47,317 nt of DNA from Halothiobacillus sp. (GTDB lineage Bacteria > Pseudomonadota > Gammaproteobacteria > Halothiobacillales > Halothiobacillaceae). The DNA lies in the NCBI GenBank assembly GCA_011389965.1, contig JAABTF010000016.1, positions 1-47,317 of the forward strand, read 5' to 3'. Shown piece after piece: positions 37,996 to 46,572 of the stretch (position 1 is its first letter; the number at the start of each line of letters is the position of its first letter). A model generated the notes under the pieces. It saw only the letters and a list, made by a program, of their open reading frames with translations. It made no database searches and was not told the DNA's origin. The translations under genes were made by a program, and so were the position numbers.

Positions 37996-38940
37996 TCAAA
38001 AACTGCCGAAGCCGCCGCTGGAGCGCTCTTCCTGGTAGACCTTCCCGTCAACAACATCCAACAACAGCGAATTGATTGCATCGGGCGCCGAACGCAGTTT
38101 GAAGAAGGAGGCATCACCACCCATCATCGGCAGGTCCGGGAAGAACAGCGCCATGCGAAACCGCAGGTTCAATGTCTCAGCGGCACTGCCATCGAGCAGC
38201 ACCGGGTATGGCAGGAAGGCATAACCCCGCGGGGCATCCTTATCGACAGATTGAACCAGGGCCGCGCCATTCGCGTTGGGGTCGTCGGCCTGCATGGCCA
38301 CACCGAACACCTCTTGGCGTTTGCCCGGGATCCGCACGCGATAAACCAGATCGGTACCCAAATCGCCACTGTCTGCACGCCGGGCGATGCCGTCGCGAGC
38401 CTGATCGAACGAGCCGAAAGAGCCGAGGGCCACTGCATCGCTGAATGTTTCTAACCCGAAGCCATATTGATAGGTGCGCAGATTGGCGCTGGAAATAGGC
38501 TCGGCCCCGAAGTAGCCGGTCGCGCCGAGTGCACTAGCCATGGCGAGAAAAACCGGCTCGTTGTCACTCTCGAGACGATAGCCGTGTGCCAAGTATTGCG
38601 GGTTCATGTAGGAAATCCGCGTGATTCCGCCGTCGCCTTCGAAGGCGACACTCAACACGGCGCCGTACCCGCCCCGTGGGCTGCGTGCGGCCGTTTCAAG
38701 CAGGGCATCGCTGGTCACGGCCAGCACACGCACTCCCTCGGTGGGTGCGTAGTCGCCGACGACTTCGAACCCCTCTTCGACCAGGCGCTCACGGGATGCG
38801 GCGACGGCCTCCTCGACCGCTCCATCATATTGGGTACCGGAAACGAAAGGCTGAAACTCAGCCCGAACCAGGCCCGAAAAAAACAACCCCAGACAGACCA
38901 TGCCCACACTCAGCGGACGGATCAGACGACTCTTCCCCAT
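37996..38940 (-). CDS. Exported protein of unknown function
   Basis: 314 aa with a signal peptide (hydrophobic core about 10-24, cleavage near Val-Arg-Ala). The mature part begins with an extended helical segment (VEEAVAASRERLVEEGFEVVGDY) followed by a stretch with SPRGGYGAVLSVAFE and ISYMNPQYLAHGYRL, then a Gly- and Asp-rich C-terminal half with no cysteine. I do not recognise a family. The pattern of GFEVVG and Met/Asn-Pro loops recalls DUF302 proteins only loosely. It follows TusA and rhodanese on the same strand after 181 bases, so it may or may not share their transcript. AAGGAG precedes the ATG. Confidence 0.6.
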   Translation of the reverse strand: MGKSRLIRPLSVGMVCLGLFFSGLVRAEFQPFVSGTQYDGAVEEAVAASRERLVEEGFEVVGDYAPTEGVRVLAVTSDALLETAARSPRGGYGAVLSVAFEGDGGITRISYMNPQYLAHGYRLESDNEPVFLAMASALGATGYFGAEPISSANLRTYQYGFGLETFSDAVALGSFGSFDQARDGIARRADSGDLGTDLVYRVRIPGKRQEVFGVAMQADDPNANGAALVQSVDKDAPRGYAFLPYPVLLDGSAAETLNLRFRMALFFPDLPMMGGDASFFKLRSAPDAINSLLLDVVDGKVYQEERSSGGFGSF

Positions 38941-39121
38941 GGCTTATTCACTCCTTTGTCAAAAGCTTCTATCGTTATTTGTTTTTGTTGACGCTCTCGA
39001 AGATACGCCGAAATACCTCACGACGCACATCGTAAAACGTCTGCTTTAGGCAATCGGCACGACCGGCCTTGCAAGAGCCTCGATCACGTCAGTGGCCAGC
39101 ACTTCCTGTACTGGGGCATCC

Positions 39122-39358
39122 TCACTCGCCTCGAAGCAGTTCAATGCGCAGCACATCATCCTGCCATTGCAACGACTCAAGCCGGTGACCGGCGCGATCG
39201 CAGTACGCGCGGAAATCGCTCTCCGCCCCACGGTCGGTGGCGTAAACCACCACACGCTGCCCCGGCTCGGCCGTTGCCACCGCCTTGCGCGCCTTTAGCA
39301 AAGGCATCGGACAAGAAAGGCCGCGGGCATCTACCTCGAACGTTGCTGCATCAGACAT
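39122..39358 (-). CDS. tusA: TusA-like sulfur carrier protein
   Basis: 78 aa cytoplasmic sulfur carrier. The family motif CPMP is at residues 16-19 (LSCPMPLLKARKAV), and Cys16 would hold the persulfide. TusA delivers sulfur for tRNA thiolation, and in sulfur oxidisers it moves sulfur from rhodanese to the Hdr-like or Dsr systems. Here it follows a rhodanese gene by 42 bases, the rhd-tusA order described for chemolithotrophs, which supports a dissimilatory role; the DsrE2 and Hdr genes that often follow are absent. The in-frame ATG upstream (39394) is less likely because the GGAGG lies close to the inner ATG. Confidence 0.85.
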   Translation of the reverse strand: MSDAATFEVDARGLSCPMPLLKARKAVATAEPGQRVVVYATDRGAESDFRAYCDRAGHRLESLQWQDDVLRIELLRGE

Positions 39359-39400
39359 GGCGAGCCTCCCCGTCTCCAATAGACTTGCTTGCAACCGGAC

Positions 39401-39727
39401 TCATTGGCTCGGAGGCTCGACCAGCGGCAAACCGGAACCGGCCCAGTACATGATGCCGCCCTCGAGGTTGTACAACCGGTCCAATCCCTGGCCGGCCAGA
39501 AACTGGCAGGCCTGCGCCGACCGTGCGCCGCTGTGACAATAGATGACGATATCGTTCTTATCGCTACGAAAGCGATCGACATTCATGGGCACCAGATGGA
39601 GCGGCACCAATTGCGCCCCCTCGATCACTCCACGATCAGTCTCGGCCGGCCCGCGCACGTCAAAAATCTCGACCTCGTCCAGCCGGTCCTTCAGTTCGTC
39701 GGCGCTGATGGTTCCGTAAGCTGCCAT
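39401..39727 (-). CDS. Single-domain rhodanese (sulfurtransferase)
   Basis: 108 aa single-domain rhodanese of the GlpE size. The active-site loop is Cys64-His-Ser-Gly-Ala-Arg-Ser (YCHSGARS), the canonical CxxxxR layout, so it should take persulfide sulfur from thiosulfate or glutathione persulfide. IFDVRGPAE (about 21-29) and YNLEGGIMYW are conserved. GGAGA precedes the ATG at 39727. It is the first gene of the short rhodanese-TusA unit. Confidence 0.88.
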   Translation of the reverse strand: MAAYGTISADELKDRLDEVEIFDVRGPAETDRGVIEGAQLVPLHLVPMNVDRFRSDKNDIVIYCHSGARSAQACQFLAGQGLDRLYNLEGGIMYWAGSGLPLVEPPSQ

Positions 39728-39884
39728 AATCGTCTCCAAAGCGAGTCCCGTGAGCAAATTCTAGCCAGTCTAGCGGCGTGGCGACCACAGCGTCCAGACA
39801 ATTGGCGCTGCTCCTGAAACCACGACCAGCCGGATCAGTCGAAGTACTCATGCATTTACGAAACCAGCCAACCACCGCGAGCCG

Positions 39885-41312
39885 ATGACCCGAATCGCCC
39901 TACCCATTGTCCTCATGATGCTGTCCGTACTTCTGCCCGCGCGGGCGGCGGGCCTGCCAACGCTGGGCGATCCTGCCGACACCGTTCTCTCGCCCCAGGA
40001 GGAACGTCAGATCGGGGCCGAGGTCTTCAAGCAGATCCGCGCCCGCGGTGCGGTGATCGATGACGCCCTGCTCAACGCCTACATCAACGACCTGGGCGTT
40101 CGACTGATGTCGTCGGCCTCGGGAACGCGCTTTGCCCCCAACCTGGTGATCGTAGACAACCCCAACATCAATGCCTTCACGGTCCCCGGCGGCTACATCG
40201 CCGTATTCTCCGGACTGATGCTCACCGCCGACAATGAGAGTGAGCTGGCCGGCGTCATTGCCCACGAGATCGCCCACACCACCCAGCGGCATATCGCGCA
40301 AATGGTCGCCGCACAGGCGGGCAACAGCCTGACCGCCGTGGCGGGGTTTATTGCCGGGATCCTGTTGGGTGCGGTAGACCCGCAACTGGGGGCGGCGGTC
40401 GCCACTGCCGGCATTGCTGGCGCCGCACAAAGTTCCATCAATTACACACGCATGCACGAGCGCGAGGCAGACCGCATTGCCGTGGAAACCCTCCGCCGCG
40501 CCGGTGTGGATCCCAGCGGTATGGTCACGTTCTTCGAGAAATTGCAGCGCCGCGCCGGCAATTCACCCGGACGGCAGTTCGAGTTCCTGCGTACCCACCC
40601 CATGAGTGGTGAGCGCATCAGCAGCATCAAGAACCGACTGGACGGACATCGAACCGGCGCATCAGACAGCCAGTCCTTCCGTTCGGCACGTGCCCGATTG
40701 GCTGCGCTGGTAGGCCGAGAGGGTCTCCGCCTAGACGAGAGAGCAAACGCCTACCGGTCCGCGATCGCCGCGCAGCGAAATGGCCGATACGCGACGGCCG
40801 TGACAATACTCGATCCGCTTTATCGCGACGAACCAGGCAATCGCTGGTTTGGCCTGCCGCTGGCACGCGCACTCCACAACAGCGGCGAACCCCAAAGAGC
40901 GGACGAAATTTTGTCCGAATTGATCGCCCTGCACCCGGATGACAGCAACCTGTTGCGCGTCTCCGTCGATTGGCTTCTCGATCGTGGCGATGCGCAAAGT
41001 GCCTACCAGGCGGCCCGCAACGCGGTCGAGTCCAATCCGCAGGACCCCGCCGCCGCGCTGCCCTCTCCAAGGCGGCCCGGGCGAATGGTCGACCACTCGA
41101 GCAACACGAACAGCTTGGACGCTATTTCCTACTCAATGGCAACCTCTCCGCTGCCCACCAGGAGTTCGAAGCCGCCTTCACCCACTCCGCCGGCAACCTC
41201 CGCGCACAAGCACGGCTGGAATCCGCGCTCAAGGGTATCGAGCGGCAAGCGACCCCACGGCAAGACCAGTAGATTCATCCCCAAGCACCTGTATCCCGGT
41301 GTGTTTTTGTGA
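39885..41312 (+). CDS. bepA: BepA-like M48 metalloprotease with a C-terminal frameshift
   Basis: Periplasmic protease with a signal peptide (cleavage near residues 20-22). The M48 zinc motif HEIAH is at 127-131 and the third ligand in the HEREADR segment (E194), so the catalytic half is intact. The C-terminal TPR part runs to about residue 385 (NPQDP) and then changes to serine- and proline-rich sequence unlike any TPR. The proper continuation (AALSKAARANGRPLEQHEQLG...) is in the -1 frame and ends at 41272. So about 75 residues are read in the wrong frame, owing to one missing base around 41043-41060, in a run of C and GCC repeats. It may be a sequencing error or a real disruption. Full-length BepA (about 487 aa) repairs outer-membrane protein assembly. 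Confidence 0.8.
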   Translation: MTRIALPIVLMMLSVLLPARAAGLPTLGDPADTVLSPQEERQIGAEVFKQIRARGAVIDDALLNAYINDLGVRLMSSASGTRFAPNLVIVDNPNINAFTVPGGYIAVFSGLMLTADNESELAGVIAHEIAHTTQRHIAQMVAAQAGNSLTAVAGFIAGILLGAVDPQLGAAVATAGIAGAAQSSINYTRMHEREADRIAVETLRRAGVDPSGMVTFFEKLQRRAGNSPGRQFEFLRTHPMSGERISSIKNRLDGHRTGASDSQSFRSARARLAALVGREGLRLDERANAYRSAIAAQRNGRYATAVTILDPLYRDEPGNRWFGLPLARALHNSGEPQRADEILSELIALHPDDSNLLRVSVDWLLDRGDAQSAYQAARNAVESNPQDPAAALPSPRRPGRMVDHSSNTNSLDAISYSMATSPLPTRSSKPPSPTPPATSAHKHGWNPRSRVSSGKRPHGKTSRFIPKHLYPGVFL

Positions 41313-41486
41313 AGCCTCATCGAAGAAAACCGCGACGAGATGCGCCCGATTTCAGACAAACTGCGGGAGTCGCCCCCCCTACAGCCTATTTACGGAAACA
41401 GTTCCAACATATGCCGGAAATTGTCGAGAAAATGCCATTATGACGCCGCTAGCAAGCTGATCGAATTTCAACGTTTACTAATGAAT

Positions 41487-41548
41487 AAATAATTTGTGTC
41501 TGCATAAATTATTTTTTATTGTCTCGACTGTTCAGGCCACTAAAGTGG
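41487..41548 (+). promoter_or_regulatory. AT-rich promoter/operator region of soxX
   Basis: In otherwise GC-rich DNA an AT-rich stretch lies about 110-140 bases before soxX. It contains the inverted repeat aaataattt (41487-41495) and aaattattt (41506-41514), perfect 9-bp arms with a 10-base centre, and a second small palindrome ccact-aa-agtgg (41537-41548). TTGTGT (41494-41499) and TATTGT (41517-41522) with a 17-base spacer could be the promoter, overlapped by the repeat. Sox operons are often repressed by the ArsR-type regulator SoxR; this is a candidate site only. The rest of the 41313-41623 gap holds nothing I recognise. Confidence 0.4.
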
Positions 41549-41623
41549 TACACGTCGATTCGATGAATGAGACACTCACCAAGGAATCTCGGCGCACAAA
41601 CGCGACCGCAGAGGAGGATAACA

Positions 41624-42007
41624 ATGAAGAAGTTCACATCCGTGATCACCACGGCAGGCACCGCCGCATTGCTGGCGGCAGGCATGAGTTTCTCCGGGGC
41701 CGCCATGGCACAGCAGGATGAAGGCTTGTCCGAGTCCGCGAAGGAAGGCAAGGAACTGGCCTTCGGTCGCGGCGGCGGCAACTGCCTGGCTTGTCACCAG
41801 ATCGTGGGCGGCAACCTGGCCGGCAACATCGGTCCGGCCCTGATCGCCATGAAGGCCCGCTACCCGGACCGTGAGGAACTTGTAGGAGTCCTCCACGACC
41901 CGCGCGACAAGTTCGGCGCCCAAACCATCATGCCGCCGTTCGGGGCACACAAGATCCTGACCGACGAAGAGATCGACAAGATCGTCGACTACCTCTACAC
42001 CCTGTAA
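41624..42007 (+). CDS. soxX: Sox system cytochrome SoxX
   Basis: 127 aa periplasmic c-type cytochrome, partner of SoxA; SoxXA oxidatively couples thiosulfate to the SoxYZ carrier. The signal peptide ends near Ala-Met-Ala (residues 27-29). The single haem motif is Cys54-Leu-Ala-Cys57-His58, and Met103 (TIMPPFG) is the probable sixth haem ligand. An AGAGGAGG site precedes the ATG at 41624. A frame extending upstream to 41567 is not needed. soxA follows after 55 bases. Confidence 0.95.
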   Translation: MKKFTSVITTAGTAALLAAGMSFSGAAMAQQDEGLSESAKEGKELAFGRGGGNCLACHQIVGGNLAGNIGPALIAMKARYPDREELVGVLHDPRDKFGAQTIMPPFGAHKILTDEEIDKIVDYLYTL

Positions 42008-42062
42008 ACAGGCCGTCAGGAAAAACACGACAACGACCCGAATTCACGAGGAGATACCCATA

Positions 42063-42923
42063 ATGAAACGCCTGATCTCTAGCATGATCGCTGCCAGCGT
42101 GCTGGCAACCGGCGGCGCAATGGCCGAGCCGGCCAACCCGTCCGATCCGGAAGAGTTTCGCCAGTTGATGGTGGACTTCTACGCGGAGCGCTACCCGGAC
42201 GTTCCGTTCGAGAATTACAACCTTGGCGTTTACGCCATCGATGATGACGCCCGCTCCCAGTGGGAGAGCCAGATGATCTTCCCGGCGACCGAGGAGTATG
42301 TCGCCAAGGGCGAGACGCTCTGGAACGAATACCGCCTGCCCAACGGCAAGCCGCTGTCCTCCTGCCTCGGCGAAGCCAAGGGCCTGCGCGCCAAGTACCC
42401 CTACTTCAACGAGAAGGATGGCGAGGTACACAGCCTGGGTCTGGACATCATCAACTGCCAGAAGAATGCCGGCGAAGCTTCGGACAAAGTCTGGGACCCG
42501 AAGAAAAACTACAAGAAGCTGGCCAACGTGCTCGCGTACCTTGCAAGCGAGTCTAACGGCATGACCAACCAGGTCCAGGCGGACAGCGAAGGTGCCAAGG
42601 CGGCCTACAACGAAGGCAAGGAAGCCTGGTTCCGTCGCACCGGCCGACTGGACAACTCCTGCGCCGACTGCCACCAGTATCATGGCGGCAAGTACGCGCG
42701 TGCCGAGCACCTGCACATGAACCTGGGCAACACCACGCACTTCCCGGCATTCCGCTACAGCAAGGGCAGCATGTTTACCCTGCACAAGCGCATGTACGGC
42801 TGCGTCCGGGACACCGGCGCCATTCCGCCGGAGCAGTACTCGGACTACCTGCGCAACCTCGAGTACTTCATGTCCTATAACGACAACGGTCTCGAGATCA
42901 ACGGCCCGGGCATCCGCAAGTAA
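42063..42923 (+). CDS. soxA: Sox system cytochrome SoxA (mono-haem type)
   Basis: 286 aa with a signal peptide ending around Ala-Met-Ala (residues 19-21). The haem motif is C200-A-D-C203-H204 and the catalytic cysteine that ligates the active-site haem is C247 (MYGCVRD). The N-terminal half, where diheme SoxA has a first CxxCH, has only C101 and C132 with no CxxCH, so this is the mono-haem type; the two cysteines may form a disulfide. The protein otherwise looks complete. soxX lies 55 bases upstream, and a strong terminator follows, so the soxXA unit ends here. Confidence 0.95.
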   Translation: MKRLISSMIAASVLATGGAMAEPANPSDPEEFRQLMVDFYAERYPDVPFENYNLGVYAIDDDARSQWESQMIFPATEEYVAKGETLWNEYRLPNGKPLSSCLGEAKGLRAKYPYFNEKDGEVHSLGLDIINCQKNAGEASDKVWDPKKNYKKLANVLAYLASESNGMTNQVQADSEGAKAAYNEGKEAWFRRTGRLDNSCADCHQYHGGKYARAEHLHMNLGNTTHFPAFRYSKGSMFTLHKRMYGCVRDTGAIPPEQYSDYLRNLEYFMSYNDNGLEINGPGIRK

Positions 42924-42944
42924 GTTTCCACTCTTGCGCGATCG

Positions 42945-42972
42945 AAAAAGCAGGCTTCGGCCTGCTTTTTTT
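42945..42972 (+). terminator. Rho-independent terminator after soxA
   Basis: An 11-bp stem (aaaaagcaggc / gcctgcttttt) with loop ttcg and a run of seven T, 21 bases after the soxA stop. Confidence 0.93.
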
Positions 42973-43282
42973 ATGCCTGACGGAGACACCCTCAGGCCAT
43001 CGCCTGGAGATCAGGTGAAGACGAACAGCACTGCCGGAGTGGACGCAAAACCTAGGAAAGCACCCGGCACACTGCAGTTCGGCGGCGGTCCGGCATAAGT
43101 ATTTTTTCTATCGTGACCCGGGCCAATATGGTTAAATGGTCCGGTTAAGTCTTCTGGCTCGACCCAATAGCGCCCAGCGCTCCGGGGCCGGAACAGCGGA
43201 CCAAAAAATCCCATGGATCTCGTCCCCGCGTCGGCGTGGGCCGGGAACTGACCCAAACTGAAAACATAAAGGGGAGTTTTCA
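42973..43282 (+). promoter_or_regulatory. soxB upstream region with motif shared with soxX
   Basis: The region holds a motif at 43093-43107 (gcataagtatttttt) nearly identical to that before soxX (gcataaattatttttt, 41502-41517). It lies about 180 bases upstream of soxB in DNA of high GC content. This suggests a common regulator or promoter architecture for the two separately terminated sox units. An open frame on the opposite strand (43011-43283) has no coding support. I see no other feature. Confidence 0.4.
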
Positions 43283-45088
43283 ATGAGTCTTTCTCGTCGC
43301 GAATTTCTGCAGATGCTCGCCGTGGCCTCGGCCGCCGGCATCAACCTCGAAACCGCCCAAGCCGGTACCGGCACACAGCGTGTCGCCGGCTCGATCAAGG
43401 CGAACAACGCCTCGAGCAACATGTACGAAGTGCCCACGTTCGGCAACGTGTCGTTCCTGCACATGACCGACATGCACGCCCAGCTCAAGCCGGTCTATTT
43501 CCGCGAGCCCAACATCAACCTCGGCGTGGGTTCGATGGAAGGCAACCCGCCGCACCTGGTCGGCGAGCATTTCCTCGAGTACTTCGGTCTCGAGCCGAAC
43601 ACCCCGTCCGCGCATGCCTTTACCTGCCTCGACTTCCCCGAGGCGGCGCGCAAGTACGGCAAGGTCGGCGGGTACGCCCACCTGCTCACCCTGATCAAGC
43701 ACATGCGCGAGCAGCGTCCGGGCGCCCTCCTGCTGGACGGCGGTGACAACTGGCAGGGCAACGCCCTGGCCCTGTGGACCGATGCCCAGAGCCAGATCGA
43801 CGCGCAGAAGATCGCCAAGCCCGACTTTTTCACCTCGCACTGGGAGGCGACCTTCACCAAGGATCGCATGCTCGAGGGCATCGCCGATCTGGAAGGCGCA
43901 ACCGACTGCAATTTTGTCGCCCAGAACATCCTGGACAGCGACTTCTACGAGCGCGTATTCAAACCGTACGTCATCCGTGAACAGAACGGCGTCAAGTGTG
44001 CCGTTATCGGCCAGGCCTTCCCGTACACCCCGATCGCCAACCCGAGCTGGATGACCGCCGGCTGGACCTTCGGCATCCGTGACGAGAAGATGCAGGAAGC
44101 CGTCGACGCCGCCCGCGCCGAAGGCGCCGAGGTAGTCGTCGTCCTGTCGCACAACGGTATGGACGTGGATCTCAAGATGGCCAGCCGTGTCACGGGCATC
44201 GATGCCATCATGGGCGGCCACACCCACGACGCGGTACCCACCCCGACCGTGGTAAAGAACCGCGGCGGACAGACCATCGTCAGCAATGCCGGCTCCAACG
44301 CCAAGTACCTGGGCGTGCTGGACTTCGACGTGCGCAATGGCAAGGTTCAGGACTACAAGTACCACCTGCTGCCGGTCTTCTCCGACTTCATCGAGCCGGA
44401 CAAGGAGATGGCCGACTACATCGAGAAGGCCTACAACCAGGAAATCACCTTTGAGGGCAAGACCTTCAACGCCGCTGAGCGTGCCGGTCAGGTCCTGGCG
44501 ACCAACGACGCCTTGCTCTACCGTCGAGGCAACTTCAACGGCACCTGGGACCAACTGCTCTGCGACGCGCTGATCGACGTCAACGACGCGCAGATCTCGT
44601 TCTCGCCGGGCGTTCGCTGGGGTACCTCGTTGATCCCGGGCGAGCCGATCACCTACGACGACATGATGACCCACGTCGCGCTGACCTATCCCAACGTCAC
44701 GGTCAACGAGTTCACGGGTGAGGAGCTCAAGTCCATCCTCGAGGACGTCGCCGACAACATCTTCAACACCGACCCCTACTACCAGCAGGGCGGCGACATG
44801 GTTCGCATTGGTGGTCTGAAGTACGCCTGTGCGCCAAATGCCGAGAAGGGCAAGCGCATCTTGGACATGGAACTGGATGGTAAGTCGATCGACCCGAAGA
44901 AGTCCTACAAGGTCGCTGGCTGGGCATCCGTTGCCGAGCCGGGCAACATCCCGGGCGACACCGGCGTCCCGGTCTGGGATCAGGTGGAAGAATGGCTGCG
45001 TGACCAGAAGCACATCAAGCCGGTCGAGCTTAACGAGCCGGTCCTCAAGGGTGTGAAAGGCAACCCGGGCCTCACCGACAAGTGCTGA
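43283..45088 (+). CDS. soxB: Sox system thiosulfohydrolase SoxB
   Basis: 601 aa periplasmic manganese enzyme that hydrolyses sulfate off the SoxY-bound cysteine-S-thiosulfonate. The N-terminus has a twin-arginine signal (SRREFLQMLAVASAAG). The metallophosphatase-like metal residues are D63 and H65 (MTDMHAQ), D152/D155/N156 (LDGGDNWQGN), the histidine in LSHNGMD, and GGHTHD. The C-terminal 5'-nucleotidase-like domain (about 380-600) is complete. GGGGAG precedes the ATG. soxYZ, the carrier, is not in this window. Confidence 0.97.
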   Translation: MSLSRREFLQMLAVASAAGINLETAQAGTGTQRVAGSIKANNASSNMYEVPTFGNVSFLHMTDMHAQLKPVYFREPNINLGVGSMEGNPPHLVGEHFLEYFGLEPNTPSAHAFTCLDFPEAARKYGKVGGYAHLLTLIKHMREQRPGALLLDGGDNWQGNALALWTDAQSQIDAQKIAKPDFFTSHWEATFTKDRMLEGIADLEGATDCNFVAQNILDSDFYERVFKPYVIREQNGVKCAVIGQAFPYTPIANPSWMTAGWTFGIRDEKMQEAVDAARAEGAEVVVVLSHNGMDVDLKMASRVTGIDAIMGGHTHDAVPTPTVVKNRGGQTIVSNAGSNAKYLGVLDFDVRNGKVQDYKYHLLPVFSDFIEPDKEMADYIEKAYNQEITFEGKTFNAAERAGQVLATNDALLYRRGNFNGTWDQLLCDALIDVNDAQISFSPGVRWGTSLIPGEPITYDDMMTHVALTYPNVTVNEFTGEELKSILEDVADNIFNTDPYYQQGGDMVRIGGLKYACAPNAEKGKRILDMELDGKSIDPKKSYKVAGWASVAEPGNIPGDTGVPVWDQVEEWLRDQKHIKPVELNEPVLKGVKGNPGLTDKC

Positions 45089-45132
45089 TCGGTCGACGGT
45101 CTTCTTTCTGAAGAGGCCACTTTAGCCCACAG

Positions 45133-45161
45133 AAACCCTGCCATCCGGCAGGGTTTTTTTT
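45133..45161 (+). terminator. Rho-independent terminator after soxB
   Basis: A 10-bp stem (aaaccctgcc / ggcagggttt), loop atcc, and a run of eight T, about 45 bases past the stop. Confidence 0.93.
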
Positions 45162-45318
45162 GGCTCTTCGAACTTTCCCCGATCAGATCCCCCTCCTGAA
45201 ATCCGTCAGACCCGTTGCATGAAGCGCAAACAACCTTTAGGTTAATCCGGCTAACATTCCGTGTCGGGTGCCTTGCTCTGGCCACCGTCACGCGCTCAAT
45301 CAAGACAGGAGACTTGAC

Positions 45319-46479
45319 GTGACCGAACGCGTGTCGATTGATGGAAAAGCAGAGTCCATCCCCATGAAGAAGCGAACGCCCGTCGAAGAGCTTCTTGCCC
45401 CAGCGGACGTTCGCGTCAACGGCAGCCGACCTTGGGACATGCGCATTCTCGATCAACGCGCCATCGACCGCTGCCTAGGCTGGGGCAATCTCGGCCTGGG
45501 TGAGTCGTTCATGGCCGGGTGGATTGAAATCGACCGTGTCGACCAATTCGTGGATCGCGTGTTGCGCGCGGGCATCGAGGATCAGGTAGGCCGGTCGCCA
45601 CGCATTTGGTTGCATGCGCTCAAGGCCCGCCTGTTCAATCACCAGTCCAAGGAAAAGGCCTGGGAGGTCGGTGAGCAACACTACGACCTGGGAAACGAGT
45701 TCTATCGGGACATGCTCGACCCGAGAATGACGTATACCTGCGGCTTCTGGGGCGACGGGGGCGAGACTCTGGCGGAAGCGCAGGAGCACAAGCTTGACCT
45801 GATCTGCCGCAAGCTCGACCTCCAGCCCGGCCAGCGCATTCTAGACATCGGCTGCGGCTGGGGCAGTTTCATGATCTACGCGGCCGAGCATTACGGCGTC
45901 GAATGCGTCGGTCTGACCATCTCCCGGGAGCAGACCGCCCTGGGCGAAGAACTCGCCGGCGACCTGCCGGTAGAGTTCCGCCTGATGGACTATCGCGACA
46001 TTGACGAGTCGTTCGACCACATCGTCTCGGTAGGCATGTTCGAGCATGTCGGCCGCCACAACTACGACGAGTACATGGATGTCGCGCGGCGCTGCCTCAA
46101 ACCCGAAGGGCTCTTCCTGCTCCACACGATCGGCACGGGCCGTGAAGGCTCCACGCCAGACCCGTGGATCGGCAAGTACATCTTCCCCAATGGCGAACTG
46201 CCGGCCATGCAGCAGGTCGTCGATGCCTGTGAAGACCGGTTCGTGGTCGAGGACGTGCACAACTTCGGGGCCGACTACGACCGCACGCTGATGGCGTGGC
46301 ATGAGAACTTCGAGGCCACCTGGCCACGCTGGCGCGAGCACTACGGCGAGCGCTTCGGGCGCATGTGGAAGTACTACCTGCAATCCTCTGCCGGGGCCTT
46401 CCGTGCCCGCGATATCCACCTGTGGCAGTTCGTGCTTTCGCCGACCGGCCAGCGTGGAGGGTACTGCCGGCCACGCTGA
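45319..46479 (+). CDS. cfa: Cyclopropane-fatty-acyl-phospholipid synthase
   Basis: S-adenosylmethionine-dependent enzyme that methylates unsaturated acyl chains in membrane phospholipids, giving cyclopropane fatty acids (acid and stationary-phase protection). 386 aa from GTG 45319, which has AGGAGA seven bases upstream. The AdoMet motif is DIGCGWGSF (about residues 176-184), and the family signatures HYDLGNEFY (about 118-126), TYTCGFW (about 136-142) and VGMFEHVG (about 235-242) are present. A 12-bp inverted repeat (aacct-tt-aggtt) precedes the gene near 45230-45241. Location in the cytoplasm, working at the membrane. Confidence 0.94.
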   Translation: MTERVSIDGKAESIPMKKRTPVEELLAPADVRVNGSRPWDMRILDQRAIDRCLGWGNLGLGESFMAGWIEIDRVDQFVDRVLRAGIEDQVGRSPRIWLHALKARLFNHQSKEKAWEVGEQHYDLGNEFYRDMLDPRMTYTCGFWGDGGETLAEAQEHKLDLICRKLDLQPGQRILDIGCGWGSFMIYAAEHYGVECVGLTISREQTALGEELAGDLPVEFRLMDYRDIDESFDHIVSVGMFEHVGRHNYDEYMDVARRCLKPEGLFLLHTIGTGREGSTPDPWIGKYIFPNGELPAMQQVVDACEDRFVVEDVHNFGADYDRTLMAWHENFEATWPRWREHYGERFGRMWKYYLQSSAGAFRARDIHLWQFVLSPTGQRGGYCRPR

Positions 46480-46510
46480 TCCTCTGCCCCTCTCACACCA
46501 TTAGAAAGCA

Positions 46511-46548
46511 AAAGGGCCATGCGATACCGCATGGCCCTTTCCGTTTTT
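46511..46548. terminator. Bidirectional terminator between cfa and the Usp gene
   Basis: A 13-bp perfect stem (46511-46523 and 46528-46540) with a 4-base loop, then ccgttttt on the + strand. It sits in the convergent gap and has a short T-rich stretch on the other side too. Confidence 0.85.
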
Positions 46549-46572
46549 CTGCTCCGTTTTCAGGCAGTCCGG

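Noticed and set aside
41040-41060. Programmed -1 frameshift site in the BepA-like gene
   Set aside because: No slippery heptamer of the X-XXY-YYZ type is visible; a simple one-base deletion explains the jump.
43011-43283. 90-codon open frame on the - strand in the soxA-soxB gap
   Set aside because: It lies in the soxB regulatory region and has no recognisable signal or family.
43280-45013. 577-codon open frame antisense to soxB
   Set aside because: soxB is certain on the other strand; the antisense sequence has no motif.
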